Origin: Bacteroides pyogenes DSM 20611 = JCM 6294
GTDB lineage: Bacteria; Bacteroidota; Bacteroidia; Bacteroidales; Bacteroidaceae
Assembly: GCF_000428105.1 (NCBI RefSeq)
Contig: NZ_ATZH01000011.1
Location: forward strand, 54,262-118,261
Reading direction: 5' to 3'
DNA length: 64,000 nucleotides
Shown piece by piece: positions 34,833 through 44,024 of this stretch (position 1 is the first letter of the stretch; each line of letters begins with the position of its first letter). Below the pieces are notes generated by a model. It ran no database searches. It was given only the letters and a program-made list of their open reading frames with translations, and was not told where the DNA came from. Both the position numbers and the translations under genes were made by a program.

Positions 34833-34900
34833 CCAACGATATCTCTCCGGTTGTTTCGAAAGAAAAAGCTCGAAAGATATATAAAAACTCTATTACCCAT

Positions 34901-37750
34901 ATGAAAACCGATTTGTTATCTGGCCGTCATATCGGCATCAACGATCAAGACATCTCTCTAATGCTCCGCAAAATCGGTGTGAGCTCATTGGACGAACTGA
35001 TTGAAAAAACAATTCCCGCCAACATCAGGCTGAAAAAACCTCTGGCTCTGCCAGCACCGCTCTCCGAGTATCAATTCCGCAAACATATCGCGGGATTGGC
35101 AAGAAAGAATAAAAAATATACCACCTATATCGGAATGGGCTGGTATGACACGATTACTCCGGCGGTTATCCAACGGAATGTTTTTGAGAATCCCGTATGG
35201 TACACCTCGTATACTCCTTATCAGGCCGAAGTATCGCAGGGAAGACTGGAAGCGTTGATAAATTTTCAAACAGCCGTTTCCGATCTTACCGCCATGCCTC
35301 TTGCCAACAGTTCCCTGCTCGATGAAGCGACTGCCGCAGCCGAGGCTGTAAGCATGATGTATGCATTACGTTCTCGCGCGCAGCAAAAAGCCGAAGCCAA
35401 CGTAGTTTTTGTGGACGAGAACATTTTCCCGCAAACACTGGCGGTGATGACTACGCGCGCCATTCCGCAAGGCATCGAACTTCGTGTGGGAAAATACAGG
35501 GAGTTCGAACCTTCGGCAGACGTGTTTGCCTGCATCTTGCAATACCCCAATGCCGACGGGAACGCAGAAGACTATGCGGAGTTCACGCAAAAGGCGCATG
35601 CAGCCGATTGCAAAGTCGCCGTAGCGGCCGATCTGCTGAGCCTGGCTTTATTGACTCCTCCGGGAGAATGGGGGGCGGACATCGTATTCGGAACAACCCA
35701 ACGCTTCGGCATACCTTTGTTTTACGGAGGACCTTCGGCAGCGTATTTCGCAACGCGCGACGAATACAAGCGGAACGTACCGGGACGCATCATCGGGCAA
35801 TCGAAAGACAAATACGGGAAAACATGTTACCGGATGGCTTTGCAGACACGCGAACAGCACATCAAACGCGAAAAGGCGACTTCCAACATCTGCACTGCCC
35901 AGGCATTATTGGCCACAATGGCAGGCTTTTATGCCGTTTATCACGGACAGGAAGGAATCAGAAGCATCGCTTCGCGCATTCACAGTACAGCCGTATTTCT
36001 TGAAAAGCAGATTTCGCAATTCGGTTATAAGCAAATCAACGCGCAATACTTCGATACTCTGCGTTTCGAGCTTCCGGAGCAAGTTTCCGCACAGCAAATT
36101 CGCACCATCGCTCTGAGCAAAGAGGTGAATCTCCGTTATTACGATCATGGCGACGTAGGTTTCAGCATCAATGAAACAACCGATCTGGAAGCTGTCAACG
36201 TGCTGCTTTCCGTCTTTGCCATCGCAGCCGGAAAAGATTATCAGAAAGCCGACGATATACCTACCCTATGCAATATCAGAACGACACTGCGACGGACAAG
36301 CCCGTTCCTGACGCACGAAGTGTTCTGCAAATACCATACGGAAACGGAAATGATGCGTTACATCAAACGCTTGGACCGGAAAGATATTTCACTGGCACAA
36401 TCGATGATTTCGCTGGGTTCGTGTACAATGAAACTGAACGCGGCGTCGGAAATGCTTCCTTTAAGCATGCCCGAACTAATGGGTATACATCCGTTGGTTC
36501 CTGAAGATCAGGCGGAAGGATACCGTGAACTGATACAGAACTTAAGCGACGACCTGAAGACCATTACCGGATTTGCCGGAGTAAGCTTGCAACCGAACTC
36601 GGGTGCGGCCGGCGAATATACAGGTCTCCGCGTAATCCATAGTTACCTCGAAAGCATCGGACAAGGACACCGCAGGAAAATACTGATTCCGGCATCGGCT
36701 CACGGAACCAATCCGGCATCGGCCATACAAGCCGGATTCACTACGGTAATCTGTGCCTGCGATGAGCACGGAAACGTAGACATGAACGATTTGCGCGCAA
36801 AGGTGAAAGAAAATAAAGACGAATTGGCTGCTTTAATGATCACGTACCCTTCTACACACGGTATTTTCGAAACAGATATCAAAGAGATTTGCGAGATTGT
36901 TCATGCTTGTGGCGCGCAAGTTTACATGGATGGAGCCAACATGAACGCGCAGGTGGGACTCACGAACCCCGGCTTTATCGGAGCAGACGTCTGCCACCTG
37001 AACCTGCACAAAACATTCGCTATTCCTCATGGCGGCGGCGGACCGGGTGTAGGTCCCATTGCCGTGGCCGAACATCTGGTTCCTTTCTTACCGGGACACA
37101 CATTATTCGGCAATTCTAAAAACCAAGTTTCTTCAGCTCCGTTCGGTAGTGCGGGAGTACTCCCCATCACTTACGGCTATATCCGGATGATGGGCACAGA
37201 AGGATTGACGCAAGCTACCCAAACGGCTATTTTGAATGCCAATTATTTAGCCGCCTGCCTGAAAGACACGTACGGAATCGTGTATCGTGGAGCCAATGGT
37301 TTCGTAGGTCACGAGATGATTCTGGAATGCCGGAAGATACATGAAGAAACCGGCATCACGGAAAACGATATAGCCAAGCGGTTGATGGACTACGGTTATC
37401 ACGCTCCTACCCTCTCTTTCCCGGTTCACGGTACATTGATGATCGAACCGACCGAAAGTGAAAGCCTGGCCGAACTGAACAATTTTATAGATGTAATGCT
37501 GAACATCTGGAAAGAAATTCAAGAGGTGAAGAATAGAGAGGCAGACAAGGAAGACAATGTTTTGATTAATGCTCCTCATCCCGAATATGAAATTGTAAAT
37601 GAAGAATGGGAGCATAGTTACACTCGTGAAAAAGCGGCTTATCCGATAGAGAGTGTACGAGAAAACAAATTCTGGGTCAATGTGGCACGCGTAGACAATA
37701 CGTTGGGAGACAGAAAACTTCTTCCGACTCGTTACGGATCATTCGATTAA
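34901..37750 (+). CDS. gcvP: glycine dehydrogenase (decarboxylating), P-protein
   Basis: A 949-residue, full-length fused P-protein of the glycine cleavage system. It carries both homologous halves: residues 10-440 (RHIGINDQDISLMLRKIGV, IGMGWYDT) and 450-910. The PLP Lys704 is in LNLHKTFAIPHGGGGPG. Other marks are SCTMKLNAASEM and QPNSGAAGEYTGL. It decarboxylates glycine with H-protein; the H and T genes are not in the window. The mRNA runs into the GC-rich hairpin cluster at 37867-37975. Confidence 0.97.
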   Translation: MKTDLLSGRHIGINDQDISLMLRKIGVSSLDELIEKTIPANIRLKKPLALPAPLSEYQFRKHIAGLARKNKKYTTYIGMGWYDTITPAVIQRNVFENPVWYTSYTPYQAEVSQGRLEALINFQTAVSDLTAMPLANSSLLDEATAAAEAVSMMYALRSRAQQKAEANVVFVDENIFPQTLAVMTTRAIPQGIELRVGKYREFEPSADVFACILQYPNADGNAEDYAEFTQKAHAADCKVAVAADLLSLALLTPPGEWGADIVFGTTQRFGIPLFYGGPSAAYFATRDEYKRNVPGRIIGQSKDKYGKTCYRMALQTREQHIKREKATSNICTAQALLATMAGFYAVYHGQEGIRSIASRIHSTAVFLEKQISQFGYKQINAQYFDTLRFELPEQVSAQQIRTIALSKEVNLRYYDHGDVGFSINETTDLEAVNVLLSVFAIAAGKDYQKADDIPTLCNIRTTLRRTSPFLTHEVFCKYHTETEMMRYIKRLDRKDISLAQSMISLGSCTMKLNAASEMLPLSMPELMGIHPLVPEDQAEGYRELIQNLSDDLKTITGFAGVSLQPNSGAAGEYTGLRVIHSYLESIGQGHRRKILIPASAHGTNPASAIQAGFTTVICACDEHGNVDMNDLRAKVKENKDELAALMITYPSTHGIFETDIKEICEIVHACGAQVYMDGANMNAQVGLTNPGFIGADVCHLNLHKTFAIPHGGGGPGVGPIAVAEHLVPFLPGHTLFGNSKNQVSSAPFGSAGVLPITYGYIRMMGTEGLTQATQTAILNANYLAACLKDTYGIVYRGANGFVGHEMILECRKIHEETGITENDIAKRLMDYGYHAPTLSFPVHGTLMIEPTESESLAELNNFIDVMLNIWKEIQEVKNREADKEDNVLINAPHPEYEIVNEEWEHSYTREKAAYPIESVRENKFWVNVARVDNTLGDRKLLPTRYGSFD

Positions 37751-37866
37751 AAAATCGAAAAGTGACTTCGACAACCATTCCGCAGTTTTGTGGTTCGGGC
37801 ATTCTCCGTCTCGAACCATAAAAACTACCCTTGACGAAGGATTTGTCGGAAATATGAAGAGGTCGT

Positions 37867-37975
37867 AAAAAAGCCCGCCGCCTTTGAAAAAAAGCCCGCG
37901 GGCTTTAAAAAAAAGGCGGCGGGCTTTAAAATCAAACACGGCGGGCTTTGAAAAAAAGGCGGCGGGCTTTTTTTT
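37867..37975 (+). repeat. GC-rich hairpin cluster with one left arm and three right arms
   Basis: The left arm AAAGCCCGCCGCCTTT lies at 37870-37885. An inner palindrome AAAGCCCGCGGGCTTT is at 37891-37906. Right arms AAAGGCGGCGGGCTTT occur at 37912-37927 and 37955-37970 (followed by a T-run to 37975), with a shorter copy, CGGCGGGCTTT, at 37939-37949. Any of the three can pair with the left arm. The last one gives a classical terminator for gcvP; the others would make alternatives. The 37751-38077 gap holds nothing else I can see. Confidence 0.75.
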
Positions 37976-38077
37976 ATTGTTTTTCTCTTTAAATGTTAAG
38001 CCACTGTTTCCGGCAATATTTTCTTCGTGCAGACCGGCGGGAAGAAAAGAAACAGAACGTGGAAACTACGGGAAACA

Positions 38078-38647
38078 TTATCTCACCATCGTAATACAGC
38101 CTGCTTTCACTACTTTTTCTTTCAACGGAACAAGCGGGTCGGCATATCCCAAAGCAACACATCCGTACACCCGGTGATGGGTAGGTACGCCCAAAGCAGT
38201 CAGCAGTTCGCGTACTTCATAATCATCGCAGGTACTACCCGGCTGGTTGATCCAACAAGAGCCGATGCCCAACGAGTGAGCCGCCAAGAACATATTCTCG
38301 ATGGCACAGGCACAATCCATCGATGCCCACCATTGGACAGGTTCATTAGACACAATAACCAATGCCGGAGCATGGTAATAACAGCAATAGTTTTCATTGT
38401 GTCCGCGCTCTTGCAAACGCGGGTCGTCGCTTCGGGCAAATGCTCCTTTAATGCGGCGATTCAGTTCTTTCAGTTTTTCGGCATCCTGAATGGCTGTAAA
38501 ATGCCACGTTTCGTAATGCATTCCATTCGGTGCGTATGTAGCCGCTTCCAGAATCAATTGCAAATCTTCCTCAGCTACCGGCTGTGAAGTATAGGCACGG
38601 ATGCTCCGCCGTGTCCTTATATTCTCTAAAACTTCATTTGTCTTCAT
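38078..38647 (-). CDS. nitroreductase-family FMN oxidoreductase
   Basis: A 189-residue nitroreductase-fold protein. The FMN-binding start is IRTRRSIRAYTSQPVAEEDL, then EAATYAPNGMHYETWHF, the helix ASMDCACAIENMFLAAHSLGIGSCWI, and YGCVALGYAD. It uses NAD(P)H to reduce nitro or quinone compounds; the natural substrate is unknown. It lies 70 bp downstream of the HpaII-like gene on the same strand. Confidence 0.92.
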   Translation of the reverse strand: MKTNEVLENIRTRRSIRAYTSQPVAEEDLQLILEAATYAPNGMHYETWHFTAIQDAEKLKELNRRIKGAFARSDDPRLQERGHNENYCCYYHAPALVIVSNEPVQWWASMDCACAIENMFLAAHSLGIGSCWINQPGSTCDDYEVRELLTALGVPTHHRVYGCVALGYADPLVPLKEKVVKAGCITMVR

Positions 38648-38717
38648 TGGCTTATATCATATGATCCGTATAAATAACTTCTTCAATAATAGCAGGTTTC
38701 ACCCCTTCATCCCGTTT

Positions 38718-39827
38718 CTATCGCTTCACCAATCCTATCTTCGCATTCAGTTTAAAATAATAAATACCGTTTTCTTTCTCCAGAAAGCCGTATTTGTCTT
38801 TTTCTACAGCACCTTTTTCGAATCGGGTATTCATAAAGAGAAAATCTTCCATCGTTTGTTTCTCCGAGCGATGGTAACAAAGCACTTTCCCGCTTCCATC
38901 AACCAACAGAATCCCTTCAACGGCAGAATCCTGACCATTGTATATTTTAGCCGGACGCATGCCCAAAGCCAATGCCATGAGGAATTGCTTCACCTTAAAT
39001 TCGTAGAAACCGTGTTTATTGATTAGCTCGTCTTTTATCTTTAAAGGATTCGTCTGTTTGATAACCTCCGTAAGTTCGTGTACCCGGGTAATGCCGTCCA
39101 AATGCATGAGCCGCACCATTTCCGTAAGAATACGAGGAAAATGCAAATCGATCATCAACAGGTTGCTCCGAAAAATGCGGTCGGCCACATCGGCATACTT
39201 GAGCACCCCTCCCAAACGTTCGATCATCATCATCCGCTCGGCCACTTCATTCGGCGATTCGGGCAAAGCATTAATTTTATTCACCGTAGGAGTAGCAAAC
39301 TTCACCCCGCTCTGTTCGAGTTTCAGGTTCGCCGCACGTCCGCCATCCAACAGAGGATTCATCGCACTTAAACGCGAGCGGACACTGAAACCGCACAACG
39401 GCGCCTCCGGATGCCAAAAAGAAATGGAAAAATCGGTACGGTCTTCGGTTCGTGCCTCCAGATCGAATATGGAGACCGCATCCAGAAACTCTTCCACTCC
39501 TTCGGGAGAAACTACCTCATTGCTTGCCGATGCCTTCACCGCTTGCAATATCAGATCCGCCACAGCTCCGAAGTCTTCGCGCGGGATGCGCACGGAGCCT
39601 TTTTCACTTTCTATACGAACGTTTTCTTTTTCAATATAGTAACGGCGGGGACCATCGTGCTCTTCTCGCAGAATCATTGCCACAGGCCGATTCATATCGC
39701 CCGGCTTCGCTTCGGCCGTTCCCAAAGCCACTGTTCCATCGGCTAAGAGACGGAAAAAAGCATAAAGTTCGCACCACTCTTTTTTAGTTGCTTCAAACAT
39801 TGTGAATTGTGAGTTTTTAATTATCAT
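38718..39827 (-). CDS. HpaII-family restriction endonuclease, without an adjacent methyltransferase
   Basis: A 369-residue protein whose layout matches HpaII endonuclease. It has the KKEWCELYAFFRLLADG start (compare GNKGEWSELYxxxKLL), the catalytic-region block TDFSISFW...CGFSVRSRLS, and the C-terminal block LALGMRPAKIYNG...VLCYHRSEKQTMEDFLF with KNT/MNTRFE and ending in KLNAKIGLV. Family length is about 360. Enzymes of the family cut CCGG. In this copy the block usually written GFSIKS has Arg in place of Lys, so activity may be lost. No methyltransferase lies beside it. An alternative start at 39800 (MFEATKKEW) is equally likely. It begins 8 bp after the YigZ stop. Confidence 0.8.
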   Translation of the reverse strand: MIIKNSQFTMFEATKKEWCELYAFFRLLADGTVALGTAEAKPGDMNRPVAMILREEHDGPRRYYIEKENVRIESEKGSVRIPREDFGAVADLILQAVKASASNEVVSPEGVEEFLDAVSIFDLEARTEDRTDFSISFWHPEAPLCGFSVRSRLSAMNPLLDGGRAANLKLEQSGVKFATPTVNKINALPESPNEVAERMMMIERLGGVLKYADVADRIFRSNLLMIDLHFPRILTEMVRLMHLDGITRVHELTEVIKQTNPLKIKDELINKHGFYEFKVKQFLMALALGMRPAKIYNGQDSAVEGILLVDGSGKVLCYHRSEKQTMEDFLFMNTRFEKGAVEKDKYGFLEKENGIYYFKLNAKIGLVKR

Positions 39828-39835
39828 TTAAAAAG

Positions 39836-40441
39836 TTACGAAGCCGGGATACGGGCAGTTTCCACTGTCTCCAGCCGGGCACGCAATTTAGGCATCATCG
39901 AACGGCGGATACGCAGGGTCATGCAACAGTCCATGTCATACGACTGATTCAAAATTTCCGGTTCTTCCTCCTTAACGATACGCATAATGTCGTTCATAAA
40001 AGGATATTCGAACCATACCGTTACTTCCTCGTCGATTGTCTTTTCTATAATCGTGGCAGAGGCTATCGCTTCGGCCGCAGCCGCCTTATAGGCAACAATC
40101 AATCCGCTTGTACCCAGCTTGATTCCTCCGAAATAACGGACAACGATGATCAGAATATCGGTCAATTCATTGGAATTAATTTGCCCGAGAATCGGCTTGC
40201 CGGCCGTACCCGAAGGCTCGCCGTTGTCATTTGCCCGATAGTTTTTCCGCTCTGCTCCCAACATATAGGCATAACAAACGTGGCGGGCATCGTAATATTT
40301 CTTTTGATACGTATCCAGATGCTGTTTCACTTCCTCAAGATTCCGCACAGGAAGGGCAATGGCAATAAACTTACTGCGTTTCTCGGTGTAAATACCCTCT
40401 GACAACCCGGCAATGGTTTTATAAGTATCTTCGGCAATCAT
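39836..40441 (-). CDS. YigZ/IMPACT family protein
   Basis: A 201-residue protein with the IMPACT (UPF0029) N-terminal domain: EKRSKFIAIALPV, HVCYAYMLG, NDNGEPSGTAGKPIL and VVRYFGGIKLGTSGL, followed by a smaller ferredoxin-like C-terminal domain. Family members are thought to act near translation. The promoter is a full TTTG-N20-TATCTTTG, and the ATG follows only 4 nt later. The HpaII-like gene lies 8 bp downstream and likely shares the transcript. Confidence 0.94.
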   Translation of the reverse strand: MIAEDTYKTIAGLSEGIYTEKRSKFIAIALPVRNLEEVKQHLDTYQKKYYDARHVCYAYMLGAERKNYRANDNGEPSGTAGKPILGQINSNELTDILIIVVRYFGGIKLGTSGLIVAYKAAAAEAIASATIIEKTIDEEVTVWFEYPFMNDIMRIVKEEEPEILNQSYDMDCCMTLRIRRSMMPKLRARLETVETARIPAS

Positions 40442-40445
40442 AACG

Positions 40446-40477
40446 CAAAGATACTGTTTTCGAGAATTGCACGCAAA
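40446..40477 (-). promoter_or_regulatory. full promoter of the YigZ gene, 4 nt before the ATG
   Basis: On the minus strand TTTG (40474-40477), a 20-bp spacer and TATCTTTG (40446-40453) form a perfect Bacteroidetes promoter. The ATG begins at 40441. This is the best case of a predicted leaderless transcript in the window. Confidence 0.75.
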
Positions 40478-40513
40478 AAAACAGGAAATTGATTGGATGG
40501 AAGAATGATTATC

Positions 40514-41539
40514 TCATCGTTGTTTCAAGTCGTCAATAAATCGGTCCACTTGTTCTTCATCCGTAGCCCATGAAGTAATTAAACGAATGGCCGACTGCTT
40601 GGCATCAACAGGCTGCCATATATAAAAATCATACTTTCGACTCAACCGATCTATAAGTTCTTGAGGAAGAATAGGAAAGATTTGGTTTGAAACAGGTCGA
40701 GTAAGAAAAGAATAGCCCTCTGTTTTTATCGCATCCGCCACTTTCATAGCCATTGAATTTGCATGTTTGGCTAATTGAAAGTACAAATCATCTTTAAAAA
40801 GTTCAAGAAACTGTATTCCCAACAGCCGCCCTTTAGCCAATAATGCGCCTCTTTGTTTTAGAATATAATCAAAATCTTCTGCCCAAAAAGCCTTATTGAA
40901 CACAACGGCTTCGCCCAGCAAAGCGCCGTTCTTCGTTCCTCCGATATAAAAGATATCGGTATAAGCTGAAACATCGGGCAATGTTAAGTCATTGTCTTGC
41001 GCAGTGAGAGCATTTCCGAGTCTTGCTCCGTCTAAAAATAAATATAAATCTTGAGATTGACAAAATTCGAAAAGCTCCCTTAATTCCGATTTTCGATACA
41101 CCGTTCCGATTTCTGTAGAATTAGAGATATAAACCATTTTAGGCTTTACCACATGCGGCCTAAGCGAGTATTCTTTTAAAACTTCAGCAATGGCAACCGG
41201 AGTCAACCTGCCGTCTGCCGTTTCAATCGTGATTACCCGATGCCCGGTCGCTTCTATGGATCCTGTCTCATTCGCATAAATATGTCCGGTTTTCGCACTG
41301 ATAACAGCTTCGTGCGGACGCAGCAACGAAGCGATAACAATCAGATTGGTTTGAGTTCCTCCCGAAAGAAAATAAATCACCGCTTCCGTATTACTTATTT
41401 TTTTTCTCAATACTTCTTTTGCCTGCGCCGAATATTCGTCTTCTCCATATCCCGGTTGCTGAATTAAATTCGTCTCGACAATTTTATTGAGGATGCGGGG
41501 ATGCGCTCCCTCCGAATAATCATTTTTAAAGCTATACAT
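40514..41539 (-). CDS. PLP-dependent beta-eliminating lyase, threonine aldolase-like
   Basis: A 341-residue fold-type I enzyme of the threonine aldolase (LtaE) family, starting at MYSFKNDYSEGAHPRIL (ATG 41539). The PLP Lys is in YIGGTKNGALLGEAVV, with LFLDGARLGNAL holding the conserved Asp-Gly-Ala-Arg. It would cleave L-threonine or L-allo-threonine to glycine and acetaldehyde. This fits with GcvP and the serine cluster nearby, although it is separated from the latter by 190 bp. Confidence 0.9.
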   Translation of the reverse strand: MYSFKNDYSEGAHPRILNKIVETNLIQQPGYGEDEYSAQAKEVLRKKISNTEAVIYFLSGGTQTNLIVIASLLRPHEAVISAKTGHIYANETGSIEATGHRVITIETADGRLTPVAIAEVLKEYSLRPHVVKPKMVYISNSTEIGTVYRKSELRELFEFCQSQDLYLFLDGARLGNALTAQDNDLTLPDVSAYTDIFYIGGTKNGALLGEAVVFNKAFWAEDFDYILKQRGALLAKGRLLGIQFLELFKDDLYFQLAKHANSMAMKVADAIKTEGYSFLTRPVSNQIFPILPQELIDRLSRKYDFYIWQPVDAKQSAIRLITSWATDEEQVDRFIDDLKQR

Positions 41540-41728
41540 ATTGCTATTACAATTATATATCAAACGTCTTTATGTCTCAGCTACTTCCCGTGTATTCACA
41601 AAATATAAAACAAAAAACACACATAAAAGCCGACTATATCTCCACACAATTTTTTTAAAAAAGGTTGAAAGATATAACCGGCTTCTAAAAATACTCATTA
41701 CTAATGGAATCTTCAGCAATATATTTAA

Positions 41729-42976
41729 TTAATCCAATCGATGAATTACTAATCCCGAACGAAGTTTCGGCTCAAACCACGTAGTTTTGGGAGGCATGAT
41801 ATTACCGGTGTCTGCAATATCCATCAATTGTTTCATCGAAACCGGGTAGAGCGCCAAAGCAACTTTCATTTCTCCGCTATCCACACGCTTTTTAAGTTCT
41901 CCCAATCCACGGATACCTCCGACAAAATCGATACGTTTGTCTGAACGAAGATCCTTGATTCCGAGTATTTCGTCCAGAATCAAATTGGAAGAAATAGTGA
42001 CATCGAGCACACCGATAGGATCGTGATCATCATAAGTTCCGGATTTAGCCGTCAGACTATACCACTTTCCATCCAGATAAAGAGAGAAATTGTGCAGGGC
42101 TGACGGATGATAAATCTCAGTTCCTTTCTCTTCCACTACAAAATTCTTTTGCAAAGCAGTCAGGAATTGGTCTGCCGTCAGTCCGTTCAAATCTTTCACC
42201 ACCCGGTTGTAATCGATAATGGTCAACTGATTCGCAGGGAAACACACAGCCATGAAGTAATTATACTCTTCATCACCGCGATGGTCCGGATTTTGTTTTG
42301 CTTTTTCGGCTCCGACTAATGCGGCAGCGGCAGAACGATGATGTCCGTCGGCAATATATAAGGCAGGCATTCGGGCAAATTCATCAGTGATCAAAGCAAT
42401 ATCTTCCGCCCTGTCTATTACCCAAAATGTATGGCCGAAGCCATCACCCGGAGCGATAAAATCGTATTCAGGCTTCTGAGCGGTATACTTTTTAATCACG
42501 GCATCCAACTTTGCATTATCGGGATAGGCGAAGAACACCGGCTCGATATTGGCATTATTCACACGCACATGTTTCATACGGTCTTCTTCCTTATCGCGAC
42601 GGGTAAGTTCGTGTTTCTTAATCACACCGTTCATGTAATCGGGCACGTATGCACCTACCACCAGTCCGTATTGTGTCTTTCCGTTCATTGTCTGGGCATA
42701 GATGTAATAATTCTCTTTCGCATCCTGCACCAACCAGCCTTTTTCCTGAAACATCTTGAAGTTGTCGGCAGCTTTGGCATACACACGTTCGTCATGCTCG
42801 TCCGTACCGACCGGAAAATCAATTTCCGGTTTTATAATATGATATAACGACTTTTCATTTCCGGCAGCTTCTGCCCTTGCTTCTTCCGAATTAAGAACAT
42901 CGTAAGGACGGGAAGCTACTTGCTCTACTAAGTCTTTCGGGGGGCGAATCCCCTTGAAAGGTTTGATTTTTGCCAT
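41729..42976 (-). CDS. DUF1015 protein, probable serine-metabolism kinase-like
   Basis: A 415-residue DUF1015 protein. Marks are KPFKGIRPPKDLVEQVASRP, the YIADGHHRSAAA motif near residue 205, and FVGGIRGLGELKKRVDSGEM. Members are related to SbnI/SerK-like serine kinases of the ParB/sulfiredoxin fold, where the DGHHR stretch lies at the active site. It follows serA by 16 bp, and the three genes serC-serA-DUF1015 form one conserved Bacteroidetes cluster. The kinase role is inferred from family and context. Confidence 0.88.
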   Translation of the reverse strand: MAKIKPFKGIRPPKDLVEQVASRPYDVLNSEEARAEAAGNEKSLYHIIKPEIDFPVGTDEHDERVYAKAADNFKMFQEKGWLVQDAKENYYIYAQTMNGKTQYGLVVGAYVPDYMNGVIKKHELTRRDKEEDRMKHVRVNNANIEPVFFAYPDNAKLDAVIKKYTAQKPEYDFIAPGDGFGHTFWVIDRAEDIALITDEFARMPALYIADGHHRSAAAALVGAEKAKQNPDHRGDEEYNYFMAVCFPANQLTIIDYNRVVKDLNGLTADQFLTALQKNFVVEEKGTEIYHPSALHNFSLYLDGKWYSLTAKSGTYDDHDPIGVLDVTISSNLILDEILGIKDLRSDKRIDFVGGIRGLGELKKRVDSGEMKVALALYPVSMKQLMDIADTGNIMPPKTTWFEPKLRSGLVIHRLD

Positions 42977-42992
42977 GGTAAATATTATAGTT

Positions 42993-43913
42993 TTACTTGT
43001 TTACTCTGAATTTCTCACATCCGTCTTTCAAGAAACCTACAATCTGCTTAGCCGCAGCAATACCGGCATTGATATTTGCTTCGGCAGTTTGTGCTCCCAT
43101 CTTCTTCGGATTGGAGAAATAACGTCCTGCGAACTTCCGGTTCATCTCCTCATGGGCAGCAGGCATTATATCGGTAATATATTTAAAGTCGGTACGCTCT
43201 TCCATTATTTTCATCAATTCGGCTTCATTGATTACTTCTTTACGGGCAGTGTTTACCAACATAGCGCCTTTCGGCATATTCTTCAGCAGAGAATAATCGA
43301 TCGAATTTTTAGTATTGGCGGTTGCCGGAATATGAAGAGATACAAACTGACAGGTTTTATACAATTCTTCGGCTGAATCCAACGCTTTTACGCCGTCTTT
43401 CTCAATCACCTCTTTCGGACAGAAAGCATCGTACGCATAGATTTCCATTCCAAAACCTTTGGCAATGCGTGCTACATTGCGACCGACATTTCCGTAAGCA
43501 TGGATTCCCAGCTTCTTGCCTAAAAGCTCCGTACCTGATGTTCCGTTATAGAAATTACGGACGGCATATACCATCAAGCCCAATGCCAATTCAGCCACGG
43601 CATTCGAATTCTGTCCCGGCGTATTCATTACACATACTCCATGGGCGGTAGCAGCAACGAGATCGACATTATCATATCCGGCACCGGCACGCACCACAAT
43701 TTTCAATTCTTTGGCAGCATTAAACACCTCGGCATCTATAATATCGCTACGGATAATAATAGCATAAGCATCTTTCACGGCATCCAACAGTTGCCCTTTT
43801 TCTGTATATTTTTCAAGCAAAGCGAGCTCATATCCGGCAGCTTCTATTTCTTTGCGAATACCGTCTACTGCAATTTTAGCAAACGGTTTTTCAGTGGCGA
43901 CAAGTACTTTCAT
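42993..43913 (-). CDS. serA: D-3-phosphoglycerate dehydrogenase, short type
   Basis: A 306-residue 2-hydroxyacid dehydrogenase without a C-terminal ACT domain, the first step of serine synthesis. The NAD-binding turn is GKKLGIHAYGNVGRNVARIA and the catalytic Arg and Glu lie in VNTARKEVINEAEL. The usual PHxGxxT active-site His is replaced by Lys in NPKKMGAQT, a change I recall from short PGDH proteins of Bacteroidetes and Entamoeba. It lies downstream of serC with a 111-bp gap containing an inverted repeat. Confidence 0.88.
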   Translation of the reverse strand: MKVLVATEKPFAKIAVDGIRKEIEAAGYELALLEKYTEKGQLLDAVKDAYAIIIRSDIIDAEVFNAAKELKIVVRAGAGYDNVDLVAATAHGVCVMNTPGQNSNAVAELALGLMVYAVRNFYNGTSGTELLGKKLGIHAYGNVGRNVARIAKGFGMEIYAYDAFCPKEVIEKDGVKALDSAEELYKTCQFVSLHIPATANTKNSIDYSLLKNMPKGAMLVNTARKEVINEAELMKIMEERTDFKYITDIMPAAHEEMNRKFAGRYFSNPKKMGAQTAEANINAGIAAAKQIVGFLKDGCEKFRVNK

Positions 43914-43939
43914 AATTCCCTCTGTTTATAAATAAGAAC

Positions 43940-44013
43940 CACCACAGATTACACAGAGCATACACAATTATCATCATAGCATGACCCTGCTGCAGTCCGG
44001 GTAATCTGTGGTG
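43940..44013. repeat. 13-bp inverted repeat between serC and serA
   Basis: CACCACAGATTAC (43940-43952) and GTAATCTGTGGTG (44001-44013) pair perfectly around 48 nt. It may be an mRNA-stabilising or termination structure, or a dispersed repeat. Confidence 0.5.
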
Positions 44014-44024
44014 AAAAAATAATA

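Noticed and set aside
37884..38177. Plus-strand frame of 97 codons with a Lys/Arg/Ala-rich start
   Set aside because: The start is the translated hairpin cluster, and the rest is antisense to the nitroreductase gene.
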